Below, in pieces: positions 51,459 to 58,949 of a stretch of 64,000 nucleotides of DNA; position 1 is the first letter of the stretch, and every line of letters starts with the position of its first letter. The stretch is from positions 1 through 64,000 of the forward strand of contig UQYD01000004.1 in NCBI GenBank assembly GCA_900545305.1. The letters run 5' to 3'. This DNA comes from an uncultured Eubacterium sp. Lineage in GTDB: Bacteria; Bacillota; Clostridia; Lachnospirales; CAG-274. The translations under genes were made by a program, and so were the position numbers. The notes under the pieces were generated by a model that made no database searches, had not been told where the DNA came from, and was given only the letters and a program-made list of their open reading frames with translations.

Positions 51459-51496
51459 AAAAAAAAGAAAAACGAGCCCACCAAACCCGTTTTTCT
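51459..51496 (-). terminator. Terminator of the 51.5-kb non-coding RNA unit
   Basis: On the minus strand AGAAAAACG-ggtttggtgggct-CGTTTTTCT is followed by a run of eight T (51459-51466 on the plus strand as A). Confidence 0.85.
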
Positions 51497-51694
51497 TTCG
51501 TAATACTAAAGGCGTTGAAACCGTTTTGTTCGAACACATAAGCACTAAATGCGTAACACAACACATAAATAAAAGCACAGAGGAAGGAGTCTTTATTTAT
51601 AAAACTTTTTCAGTTACTTAAGGGGTATAAACTGCAAAAAAGTCAATAGAACAAAACGAGGCGTTGAAGCCTATAGCCTCAACGCCTTTGTACT
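51459..51694 (-). ncRNA. Candidate structured non-coding RNA with its own promoter and terminator
   Basis: About 235 nt with no coding frame worth naming. The 5' segment AAAGGCGTTGA (51679-51689) pairs perfectly with a distal TCAACGCCTTT (51508-51518). Inside that, CGTTTTGTTC (51649-51658) pairs with GAACAAAACG (51522-51531). The interior can form ACTTTTT/AAAAAGT plus CAGTT/AACTG and ATAAATAAA/TTTATTTAT. A nearby second TTCAACGCCT (51659-51668) competes for the 5' segment, so the RNA could switch between a local hairpin and the long-range form. The family is not recognised; the size fits 6S-like or other regulators. Confidence 0.65.
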
Positions 51695-51700
51695 GTCTGA

Positions 51701-51729
51701 ATTATATAACACCAAAACAAAATTGTCAA
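51701..51729 (-). promoter_or_regulatory. Sigma-A promoter of the 51.5-kb non-coding RNA
   Basis: On the minus strand a perfect TTGACA (51724-51729), a 17-base spacer and a perfect TATAAT (51701-51706). It points away from rpsT into the non-coding unit. Confidence 0.88.
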
Positions 51730-51762
51730 GTGTTTTATACTCAAAAAATATTTAAAATAAAA

Positions 51763-52026
51763 TTAAGCAATCTTGTTTACAAGCTTAGCAAGTCTTGACT
51801 TCTTTCTTGAAGCAGTATTCTTGTGGAATACACCCTTAGTAGTAGCCATATCAATAGCCTTAGTAGCAGTGCTAAGAGCAGCTACAGCAGCAGCCTTGTC
51901 GCCAGCCTGAGCAGCTACAGCAACCTTCTTGATAGCAGTCTTTACAGCAGACTTAACCATTTTATTTCTTAAAGTTTTCTTGTTAATAACTAAAATTCTT
52001 TTCTTTGCAGACTTAATATTTGCCAC
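51763..52026 (-). CDS. rpsT: Ribosomal protein bS20
   Basis: 87 residues, starting with GTG at 52026 behind AGGAGG. The sequence ANIKSAKKRILVINKKTLRN is the typical N-terminus, and KGVFHKNTASRKKSRLAKLV the typical C-terminus. It binds 16S rRNA early in 30S assembly. It is next to gpr, divergently, as in many Firmicutes. Its promoter lies at 52153-52181, leaving a leader of about 120 bases that could fold. Confidence 0.97.
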   Translation of the reverse strand: MANIKSAKKRILVINKKTLRNKMVKSAVKTAIKKVAVAAQAGDKAAAVAALSTATKAIDMATTKGVFHKNTASRKKSRLAKLVNKIA

Positions 52027-52152
52027 AATCGTTTCCTCCTAAAAATAACTAACTAATATTTCTTCTATAAAATTTCATTGACCTGCATTATCTTGCACTA
52101 GAGGGGTTTAAGACCGTGGCACGACCAGGTCCAACAAAACAATGCGTCTAAT

Positions 52153-52181
52153 ATTATACATTACATTACTCAAAAAGTCAA
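52153..52181 (-). promoter_or_regulatory. Sigma-A promoter of rpsT
   Basis: On the minus strand TTGACT (52176-52181), a 17-base spacer and TATAAT (52153-52158). The leader (52027-52146) contains complementary segments such as GACC/GGTC and GCATTG/TAATGC and may be an autoregulatory leader; this is not shown. Confidence 0.82.
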
Positions 52182-52250
52182 TGTATATTTTCCACTTTTT
52201 TTCTAAAAATAAAAATATAGCAAATTGAACATAAATGGAGGAAAAATCCT

Positions 52251-53216
52251 ATGAAAAATTTCTCACCGTATACTGATTTAGCCCTTGAAGTAGCTGAATC
52301 TTTAACCAATAACGCCGACAACGACTTAGAGGGGCTTAAAATATTTACAGAAGACTGTGAAATGGAAAAAACATCTGTCACATCTGTAGAGATAACATCT
52401 CCCATTGGGGAAGAAAAAATGGGTCGACCAATGGGTACTTATATAACATTGGAAAGTGTTTTCATAAAAGAAAACAACCCTGAAGCTCACGAAAAATTAA
52501 TTGCCATTTTAAGCAAACATTTAAACCAACTTTGCCCTCTTAACAACGAAAAGCCAATTCTTGTTGTTGGACTAGGTAATTCTCAAGTAACCCCTGACTC
52601 TCTTGGTCCTAAAACCATAGACAAAATACTTGTCACAAGGCATCTAAAAGAAAATTTACCTGACACTATTTCCGATACAGTTCGTTCCGTTGCTGCCCTT
52701 TCCCCTGGTGTAATGGGTGTAACAGGCATAGAAACCCTTGAGGTAATAAAAGGCATTGTAGAGAGAATACAACCACAGCTTGTAATTGCTATAGATGCCT
52801 TAGCTGCCAGAAAAGTAAGCCGTATAAACACTACCATTCAGATTTGCGACACCGGTGTTGCCCCTGGTGGTGGTGTAGGCAACAAAAGGAGCAAATTAGA
52901 TAAAGAATCCCTTGGTGTACCTGTAATAGCCATAGGTGTACCAACTGTCGTTGATGCCGCAACCCTAGCCAATGACACTATAGACCGTATTTTGGATACC
53001 ATAGACTCTCTCGGGCATACAATACTGGATAGAATAAGCTCTCAGGATAGATATGATATGATACAACAAATTCTTGACCCCTATACAGAAAATATGTTTG
53101 TAACACCAAAGGAAGTTGATGAAGTTACAGATAACTTGGCAAATATTATTGCCAACGGTATAAATATAGCTATTCAGCCACCTATTGAGAACGATGACAT
53201 AAACAAGTATAAATAG
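52251..53216 (+). CDS. gpr: Spore germination protease (GPR endopeptidase)
   Basis: 321 residues. Motifs of the family (MEROPS A25) are YTDLALEVAESL at the start, ILVVGLGNSQVTPDSLGPKT near residue 104, LSPGVMGVTGIET near 150 and the aspartate-containing IAIDALAARKVSRIN near 182; VAPGGGVGNKR follows. GPR degrades small acid-soluble proteins at germination, after self-cleavage of its N-terminal propeptide. Its presence says the organism or its recent ancestor sporulates. RBS TGGAGG. The promoter is not clear; a forespore (sigma-G) one would be expected. Confidence 0.95.
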   Translation: MKNFSPYTDLALEVAESLTNNADNDLEGLKIFTEDCEMEKTSVTSVEITSPIGEEKMGRPMGTYITLESVFIKENNPEAHEKLIAILSKHLNQLCPLNNEKPILVVGLGNSQVTPDSLGPKTIDKILVTRHLKENLPDTISDTVRSVAALSPGVMGVTGIETLEVIKGIVERIQPQLVIAIDALAARKVSRINTTIQICDTGVAPGGGVGNKRSKLDKESLGVPVIAIGVPTVVDAATLANDTIDRILDTIDSLGHTILDRISSQDRYDMIQQILDPYTENMFVTPKEVDEVTDNLANIIANGINIAIQPPIENDDINKYK

Positions 53217-53218
53217 AA

Positions 53219-53254
53219 AAAAGGCTTTTCCAATGTTTTTGGAAAAGCCTTAGT
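53219..53254 (+). terminator. Hairpin after gpr
   Basis: AAGGCTTTTCC-aatgttt-TTGGAAAAGCCTT follows the gpr stop within a few bases. The T-tract after it is weak (TAGTTTCTTATTTT), but the stem is strong. It also faces the recX strand. Confidence 0.65.
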
Positions 53255-53257
53255 TTC

Positions 53258-53341
53258 TTATTTTCTACGTTTTGTAAGCTCTATAGCCTCTTTGCCTGTC
53301 ATATGTTCAATATCCATTTCAATTACGGCAAGAGCCTGCAA
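53258..53341 (-). CDS. Possible 27-residue peptide after recX
   Basis: Behind the recX stop, AAGGAGG is followed 11 bases later by TTG 53341 and an open frame of 27 codons (MQALAVIEMDIEHMTGKEAI, then ELTKRRK). It is amphipathic and ends in basic residues. The good RBS is the main support; no family is known to me, so it may be chance. Confidence 0.35.
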   Translation of the reverse strand: MQALAVIEMDIEHMTGKEAIELTKRRK

Positions 53342-53358
53342 ACACAGTTTATTCCTCC

Positions 53359-53982
53359 TTACCAATCCTCTTTTGCAAGAACCTTGTCAAACACTTCTAA
53401 AATATCTGACGGCAAAAAGCCACGTCTTGCCAAATAGTCAAAGTGTTTCTTCTTTTCCTTAAAGTCAATATTTGTATTTCCTTTAAGTCGCTTTGTTAAG
53501 AGTTTTTCTATTAATTCTAACTGTTCTGTATTTTCTTTAGGCAATGAATTTTCAATAATACTTTTATCTATACCTCTTTTTGTAAGTTCTAAAGCTATTC
53601 TCTTTTGTCCCCAGCCTTTTAAATTAAGGCAATCTCTTACGTATGCTTTTGCGTATTCCTCGTCATTGACATAGCCATATTTTTCAAGCATAGAAATAAC
53701 CTTATTTGTTATATCCTCATCATAGTCCTTAATAAGTTTATCTCTTAATTCTTTCTTACTTCTGGCCCTATAGCCTAAAAATTTTACAGCCGTATTTTTC
53801 GCCTTTTCATATATTACATTATCCAATATTTCATCATATTTTTCCTGTGAAATTTCATTGCCAATTTTAAGCCTGTAATATAGCACATCAACTCCACTTA
53901 GTCCAAATACAAATTTATTATCAATGTAAATAGAATACCTTTCAGTATCCTTAACCTGTTTTTTTATATCAGTAATTATCAT
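53359..53982 (-). CDS. recX: Regulatory protein RecX
   Basis: 207 residues with the three-helix repeats of RecX. Typical segments are FLGYRARSKKELRDKLIKDY, VISMLEKYGYVNDEEYAKAYVRDCL and GWGQKRIALELTKRGI. It modulates RecA filaments. The start MIITDIKKQVKDTERYSIYI is preceded by a weak ribosome binding site; the gene begins five bases after the DUF951 gene, so translation is probably coupled. Confidence 0.9.
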   Translation of the reverse strand: MIITDIKKQVKDTERYSIYIDNKFVFGLSGVDVLYYRLKIGNEISQEKYDEILDNVIYEKAKNTAVKFLGYRARSKKELRDKLIKDYDEDITNKVISMLEKYGYVNDEEYAKAYVRDCLNLKGWGQKRIALELTKRGIDKSIIENSLPKENTEQLELIEKLLTKRLKGNTNIDFKEKKKHFDYLARRGFLPSDILEVFDKVLAKEDW

Positions 53983-53987
53983 AATTT

Positions 53988-54179
53988 CTATTTCTGTGGT
54001 ACTTGATTATTTACCTTTTTAATATTCTTTTCTACTTTTACCCTTGGCAACATTACAATATGTTCGCAACCACAACATTTTAATTTAAAATCTGCACCTA
54101 TTCTCAAAACTTCCCATTCCTTTGAGCCACAAGGGTGCTGTTTTTTCATTGTCAATATATCCCCAATATTAATGTTCAT
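53988..54179 (-). CDS. DUF951 family protein
   Basis: 63 residues, starting MNINIGDILTMKKQHPCGSK and containing EWEVLRIGADFKLKCCGCEHIVMLPR. This is the DUF951 signature, with a Cys near the HPCG motif and a CCGC group. The function is unknown, but the family is very common in Firmicutes and often lies beside an mscS gene, as here, where the two overlap by 11 bases. Confidence 0.92.
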   Translation of the reverse strand: MNINIGDILTMKKQHPCGSKEWEVLRIGADFKLKCCGCEHIVMLPRVKVEKNIKKVNNQVPQK

Positions 54180-55026
54180 CTTTTTCCTCCTTTATATGAA
54201 TAACTCTCTGAGGGAATGGTATTTCAATACCCTCTTTTTCAAGTCGTTTTTTAATTATTCTTCTTAATTCTCTTTCCAACTGCCAATTTTCGCCTATTTC
54301 ACAGTCTGTAGATATTCTAATAACGACAGAACTATCTCCTAATTCCTCTACACCTAAAACATTAGGCTCTGCTATCATTCCAGTTAATCTTTCATTTTTG
54401 TATACTAACTTCATTTCATCACGCAATACTGCCAAAACTCTGTCAATATCTTCGTCATATGTAACACCTACGTCCACAATAGCTCTATTAAAGCCCTTGC
54501 TCATATTTGTTACAACACTTATTCTACCATTGGGAATAATGTGTACATTGCCGTCTAGGCTTCGTATTCTTGTAGTACGCATACCAATAGCCTCAACTTT
54601 GCCTGTATAACCATCTATAGTAACAACATCACCTATTACGTACTGGTTTTCACTTAATATAAAAAAGCCACTTAACATATCTTTTATTACATCTTGAGCA
54701 CCAACACCAATAGCAAGAGATGCAGCACCACCAATAGCCACAATAGAACTTGCACTTATGCCCCAAACCGGCAATACGTTACAAATAACAAAAAATATAA
54801 TAAGATATGATACTATACTGGCTGTTACTGATGCCATAGTCTTTGGATTACTTGAAAATCTGTTGTGCTTTACAACTATTTTAGTTACAAACTTCTTGGC
54901 AATTCTGGATATAACTATTCCTATGGAAACAGCCACCATTGTGACAACTAATTTTGCTATTATATCTGCTACATCATTTATATCATAGGAACTAAGATTT
55001 TTTAAAAGAACTTCAAAAGCCTCCAT
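54169..55026 (-). CDS. MscS family mechanosensitive ion channel
   Basis: 285 residues with three membrane segments (about 20-45, 68-88, 92-120). The pore helix VAIGGAASLAIGVGAQDVIKDMLSGF is followed by the beta domain (QYVIGDVVTIDGYTGKVEAIG, MRTTRIRSLDGNVHIIPNG) and a C-terminal alpha-beta domain ending EIPFPQRVIHI. It releases solutes on osmotic downshock. It is of the YkuT-like small type. It overlaps the DUF951 gene. Confidence 0.94.
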   Translation of the reverse strand: MEAFEVLLKNLSSYDINDVADIIAKLVVTMVAVSIGIVISRIAKKFVTKIVVKHNRFSSNPKTMASVTASIVSYLIIFFVICNVLPVWGISASSIVAIGGAASLAIGVGAQDVIKDMLSGFFILSENQYVIGDVVTIDGYTGKVEAIGMRTTRIRSLDGNVHIIPNGRISVVTNMSKGFNRAIVDVGVTYDEDIDRVLAVLRDEMKLVYKNERLTGMIAEPNVLGVEELGDSSVVIRISTDCEIGENWQLERELRRIIKKRLEKEGIEIPFPQRVIHIKEEKDEH

Positions 55027-55178
55027 TACTTCACTCCTGTACTATACAAAAACTCCATTATTTTTAAACATTATACAATATTTTGTTTCACTTATCAACA
55101 GAATACAATTTTCTATTTACAACATCTCCTTTTTATATTATTATACAATTAAATTTATAATATTGAGGTTAAATTTAT

Positions 55179-55649
55179 ATGAAAAAATCCAAAACAATTC
55201 TGAAAATTACATCTATTGTTATTTTAATATTAAGCATCTGCTGTGTGTTAGTTGCCCTTAGTTCTTTATTTTTTGGTGTTACAACTGCCACAAGTTCTTC
55301 AACTGAGAATTCTGTAAGCATTACACAACAAACCATTGAAAATACCCAGACTTCATCTGAACTACCGATTACTGTTGCCAACAACTATCTAGGTGTAACT
55401 ATGCTTGTTTTTGCTGTTATAGGTTTTATTCTCTTTGCTTTTGGCATAAAGTGTGTCAAAGGAGGTTCTTATAAACCAGCCTTTACATTAGGAACTACTT
55501 GTCTGCTGTTGTCCTGTTTTTATTGTGCATACTCCTTTGAGAATATTAACATTTTCAATGTAATATCTATAATAATATTAGGGCTTTATACTCGCTGTGC
55601 ATATGGTGTTAAACTTTCCTACAACAGCGAAAAATGGGGTAAAATTTAG
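55179..55649 (+). CDS. Small membrane protein, function unknown (paralogue 1)
   Basis: 156 residues. A membrane segment lies at about 10-32, followed by a Ser/Thr-rich outside loop and three more hydrophobic segments. The motif FGIKCVKGGSYKPAFTLGTTCL resembles the sites LGLRASKKPEKSKVPFVLAC and FGLRCSKNPEKGKPAFILGC in the next two genes, so the three may be distant paralogues. The ribosome binding site is weak (TTGAGGTT, eight bases before the ATG). No known domain is recognised. Confidence 0.65.
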   Translation: MKKSKTILKITSIVILILSICCVLVALSSLFFGVTTATSSSTENSVSITQQTIENTQTSSELPITVANNYLGVTMLVFAVIGFILFAFGIKCVKGGSYKPAFTLGTTCLLLSCFYCAYSFENINIFNVISIIILGLYTRCAYGVKLSYNSEKWGKI

Positions 55650-55752
55650 GATTTTTTTAATATTTTTATAATGTAATTAAACTTTACACCTTCCTACATT
55701 TGGAGTATACTGTACTTGTAAAATATATAATTAATGTATGAGGGGGATTTAT

Positions 55753-56511
55753 ATGGAAAAAAATCAAAAAATATTAAAGTTTCTTTCTTACTTTACAATT
55801 ATTTGGAACTCTGTAGCTTTAGCTTTTAAGATTGTGTTCCTCACTTTGTTATTACTTTTAACTTTTGTATGTGCTAAGGACATAAGTCTTTCAAATGAAG
55901 TTGCTGATGCTATAAATAATGCAGTTGTTGAAAATGTAACTCCGGATACATATAACGACACTTTTTCTGAAAACAGCACTCAAGATAATAAGGGTTTTAA
56001 ACCTATACCTGATTCAAAACACATAGAAAAAGGCATACACTTCAGCTACAATGGAACCGACTTTAACGTAAATAAAGACTTTTCAATGAGCAAGGTTTCC
56101 GGCTCTGACATACAAAATTTAAGTGTAGTATTTGCCGTAATTCTTATAATAGCTATTGTGTGGACTATATTTACAAAATTCCTTGTTATATTTACTGGTG
56201 CTTTAGGACTTCGTGCCAGCAAAAAGCCTGAAAAATCAAAGGTACCTTTTGTTTTGGCTTGTGTTATAAGTGTATTTTCTGCTATTAAAATAATATTGTA
56301 TGTGTTATTCAGTGGCATAGGCTTTGTATGTACAGTAAGTTCTATTGTATTTATTATCTTCACTATATACCTTGGTATTATAAAAAAGGACTACGAAAAC
56401 ACTTTAAAAGAAAGTTCTCCACAATCAGACAATAACAATACAGAAGTTATTAACAATACTACAGAAGAAACTGTGGAAAATGAGGATTTAGAAAACAAAG
56501 AAAGTGAATAA
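55753..56511 (+). CDS. Small membrane protein, function unknown (paralogue 2)
   Basis: 252 residues from the ATG at 55753 (MEKNQKILKFLSYFTIIWNS) behind GAGGGGG. A membrane segment lies near 15-40, then an outside loop of about 90 residues. Three or four further hydrophobic segments hold LGLRASKKPEKSKVPFVLAC near 155, and a charged Asn/Glu-rich cytoplasmic tail ends the protein. The N-terminus and the LR-x-SK-x-PEK motif match the next gene closely, so the pair arose by duplication. Function unknown. Confidence 0.7.
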   Translation: MEKNQKILKFLSYFTIIWNSVALAFKIVFLTLLLLLTFVCAKDISLSNEVADAINNAVVENVTPDTYNDTFSENSTQDNKGFKPIPDSKHIEKGIHFSYNGTDFNVNKDFSMSKVSGSDIQNLSVVFAVILIIAIVWTIFTKFLVIFTGALGLRASKKPEKSKVPFVLACVISVFSAIKIILYVLFSGIGFVCTVSSIVFIIFTIYLGIIKKDYENTLKESSPQSDNNNTEVINNTTEETVENEDLENKESE

Positions 56512-56520
56512 CTTCTTATT

Positions 56521-56552
56521 TTGGGCTGTCATTTTGGCAGTCCAATTTTTTA
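56521..56552 (+). terminator. Terminator after membrane protein paralogue 2
   Basis: TTGGGCTG-tcattttgg-CAGTCCAA is followed by TTTTTTATTTT, ten bases after the stop. Confidence 0.8.
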
Positions 56553-56629
56553 TTTTATACTTTACAGAATTTTTTATTTGAATTATAATTAACATAAAGA
56601 GAAAAGTGTAAACAAGAGGGGGGATTTTT

Positions 56630-57289
56630 ATGAAAGAGAAACAGAAAATTCTCAACATTTTATCTATTGTAATTATAATATGGCAAATCATTAGTGGTGT
56701 TATTAAGGTTGGTATATGCTCTATTTTACTTCTATGTTGTATAATAACCTGTTCTTCTACAGAAATTACTACTTCTATTGCAGAACATATTAACAACAAC
56801 ATTCTTTATTCTGACCAGTTACATAATGCTCACTCTGGCAATCCAGCAATTAATGAAATAATAAGCAATTATATTTCCGGAACAATTTCAGGAAATGATG
56901 TTCGCACAATAGCCGGTGTTGTGGGGGTTCTTGTTGCCATAGTAGTTATTGAAATTATTGCAATAAAGATATATTTTATAACTTCCGGTTTCTTCGGACT
57001 TCGCTGTTCTAAAAACCCTGAAAAAGGCAAACCAGCTTTCATATTAGGCTGTATTGGTGTTGTTATATCATTCTTTCAGGCCTTTTTAACACATTTAGGC
57101 AATATGTTTGTAATGGCTGTTATAGCCTTTGCTACATCAACAACTGACAGCCAAAGTATCACTATTTCACTTAAGCCTACAAATGTACTTCTGTTCCCTG
57201 TTGTATTCACAGTATACACAGTATTAATAGGCATTATAAGGCACAAATATAACGAGAATACTAAAGCATTTAAGAATATTGACGATTAA
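56630..57289 (+). CDS. Small membrane protein, function unknown (paralogue 3)
   Basis: 219 residues. It begins MKEKQKILNILSIVIIIWQI, close to paralogue 2. A first membrane segment, an outside loop and three later hydrophobic segments follow, with FGLRCSKNPEKGKPAFILGC near residue 123 and a short basic tail. The acidic tail of paralogue 2 is missing. RBS GAGGGGGG lies before the ATG. It has its own terminator, so paralogues 2 and 3 are separate transcription units. Confidence 0.7.
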   Translation: MKEKQKILNILSIVIIIWQIISGVIKVGICSILLLCCIITCSSTEITTSIAEHINNNILYSDQLHNAHSGNPAINEIISNYISGTISGNDVRTIAGVVGVLVAIVVIEIIAIKIYFITSGFFGLRCSKNPEKGKPAFILGCIGVVISFFQAFLTHLGNMFVMAVIAFATSTTDSQSITISLKPTNVLLFPVVFTVYTVLIGIIRHKYNENTKAFKNIDD

Positions 57290-57290
57290 G

Positions 57291-57330
57291 AAAAAGCACA
57301 GACTTCAAGGGTGAAGTTTGTGCTTTTTTA
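57291..57330 (+). terminator. Terminator after membrane protein paralogue 3
   Basis: AAAAGCACAgACTTC-aagg-GTGAAGTtTGTGCTTTTTT: a 15-pair stem with one mismatch and a T-run. Confidence 0.88.
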
Positions 57331-57366
57331 CACACTTTTTACATAAACTATATATAAACTGACTTT

Positions 57367-57397
57367 ACAATATTGTCAAAATATTCGACAATATTGT
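57367..57397. promoter_or_regulatory. Candidate operator upstream of ppx: repeated ACAATATTGT palindrome
   Basis: ACAATATTGTC (57367-57377) and GACAATATTGT (57387-57397) form a perfect 11-base inverted repeat with a nine-base spacer. Each half is itself a ten-base palindrome. The site ends 28 bases before the ppx start and overlaps a possible -35 (TTGTCA). This looks like a binding site for a dimeric regulator of polyphosphate metabolism; the regulator is unknown. Confidence 0.6.
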
Positions 57398-57425
57398 TAT
57401 CTATTAGATATGGAGTGAAAATCTT

Positions 57426-58949
57426 ATGAAAAAACAAATTGCTGTTATTGAACTTGCGTCAAATGAATTACGGCTTAAAATCGGCGAAAAGTCCGATATG
57501 AAAGTTAAAACCGTAGACTCTCTTTCTTATCCTGTTACATTAGGCAGAGAATCCTTCCACAATGGAAAAATATCTTTTGAAACCATTGAAAAAATATGTC
57601 AGGTAATAAAAGGCTTTTTAAATACTGCCAGTGAATATGGTGTATCTGAAATCAGAGCCATAGCTACTACTGCTATTCGTGAGGCAAAAAACAAAGATTA
57701 CATACTTGACCAGATTAAGGTAAAAACAGGCGTTGATATTGAAGTTTTGGACGAAAATTCCGAAAAAACTGCTGTAAATAGACACATTATGTCTGTTTTA
57801 CCTGCCGAAAAGCGAAATTCTGCCCTTTTTGTTCAGCTTGGTTCTGGTAACATAAACATTTATGTTATGGAAAACAGCAAAATGGTAGATACATATAGCT
57901 TAAAAATAGGTGGTTTGAGAATAAATGAACTATTTGAGGAATCTTTAGATAGTCCAAAAGATTATGTTCAGGTAATAAGAGAATACTTGACACCTTTCTT
58001 TGAAACATTATCTGACGCTATTCCTGAAAAGCTTAGCCAATGTATAGTTTCCGGTAACGAAATACAGACTATTGCGTCTATGTGTAATGCTACAAACAGT
58101 TTAGACTTTAGTATTATGGAAAGAACAGCCTTTACTAAAATGTACAAAAAGGCAAAGGAAAAAGGTACAGAAGCAATATCTATGGAATATGATATTCCTC
58201 AAGAGGAAGTTGAAGTGCTTCTTCCATCTCTTATTGTCCTTAATCGACTTTTAAAGTACACAGTAAATGACAGCATTTTGCTTTCAAATGTTCTTTTAAG
58301 TGATGCCGTAATGTTTGAAATGCTTTTTCCTAAGGAAGCCAGTTTTGTTGTTAAAGCCTATGAAGAATTTACTTTACAGTCAGCCACAAGTATAGCCGAA
58401 AGATTTGGCAGAGACCTTAACCACATTTCAAGAGTTTCTTCTGTTGCCCTTGAAATATATGACAAAATGAAAAAACTCCACGGTTATAAATTACGAGAAC
58501 GTACTCTTTTACAGGTTTCTGCAATATTGCAGGATATAGGCAAATATGTAAATGTTAAAAACCACGCACTCCTTTCCTATAACACTATAACAAATTTGGA
58601 TATTGTAGGAATAAATGACCACGAAAGATTGATAATTGCTACAGTCTGCTACTACCACAACGGAAATATTCCAAGTATGGACAGCCCTATTTACAATCAG
58701 CTTAGTCAGGAAGACAGAGTAATGGTTTCAAAGTTAGCAGCAATTTTGCAAATTTCAAATGCCATAAACACTAGCCATTCACCAAAGTTCGAACAGGTAA
58801 GTGTAAATATGAAAAATGGCAAATTAAATATATACTTAACAACCCTCAAAAATATTAATCTTGAGAAATGGGCATTTATTGCAAAATCAAAACTGTTCAG
58901 AGAAGTATATGGCCTAAATGCCACAATAATTAAAAGAGGTGTATTATAA
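57426..58949 (+). CDS. ppx: Exopolyphosphatase / pppGpp phosphatase (Ppx/GppA) with HD-type C-terminal domain
   Basis: 507 residues. The N-terminal ASKHA-fold phosphatase part (about 1-300) has IAVIELASNELRLKIGE and RAIATTAIREAKNKD near 78. The expected ExSGG-type stretch is weak here (FVQLGSGNINIYVM). The C-terminal domain (about 310-507) is HD-like, with HISRVSSVALEIYDKMKKLH and ILQDIGKYVNVKNH. It removes phosphate from polyphosphate or pppGpp. Its stop overlaps the ppk start by one base, so the two opposing enzymes are co-translated. Confidence 0.85.
   Translation: MKKQIAVIELASNELRLKIGEKSDMKVKTVDSLSYPVTLGRESFHNGKISFETIEKICQVIKGFLNTASEYGVSEIRAIATTAIREAKNKDYILDQIKVKTGVDIEVLDENSEKTAVNRHIMSVLPAEKRNSALFVQLGSGNINIYVMENSKMVDTYSLKIGGLRINELFEESLDSPKDYVQVIREYLTPFFETLSDAIPEKLSQCIVSGNEIQTIASMCNATNSLDFSIMERTAFTKMYKKAKEKGTEAISMEYDIPQEEVEVLLPSLIVLNRLLKYTVNDSILLSNVLLSDAVMFEMLFPKEASFVVKAYEEFTLQSATSIAERFGRDLNHISRVSSVALEIYDKMKKLHGYKLRERTLLQVSAILQDIGKYVNVKNHALLSYNTITNLDIVGINDHERLIIATVCYYHNGNIPSMDSPIYNQLSQEDRVMVSKLAAILQISNAINTSHSPKFEQVSVNMKNGKLNIYLTTLKNINLEKWAFIAKSKLFREVYGLNATIIKRGVL

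Noticed and set aside
51390..51621. Open frames on both strands in the 51.4-51.6 kb gap
   Set aside because: They cross the repeat R4 and the terminator hairpin, have no RBS, and match the structured-RNA interpretation better.
51459..51694. Bacterial SRP RNA or tmRNA for the non-coding unit
   Set aside because: The SRP core (GGTCAGG...GGAAGCAGCC) is absent, and no tag-peptide frame or tRNA-like end for tmRNA is present. 6S RNA remains possible but unproven.
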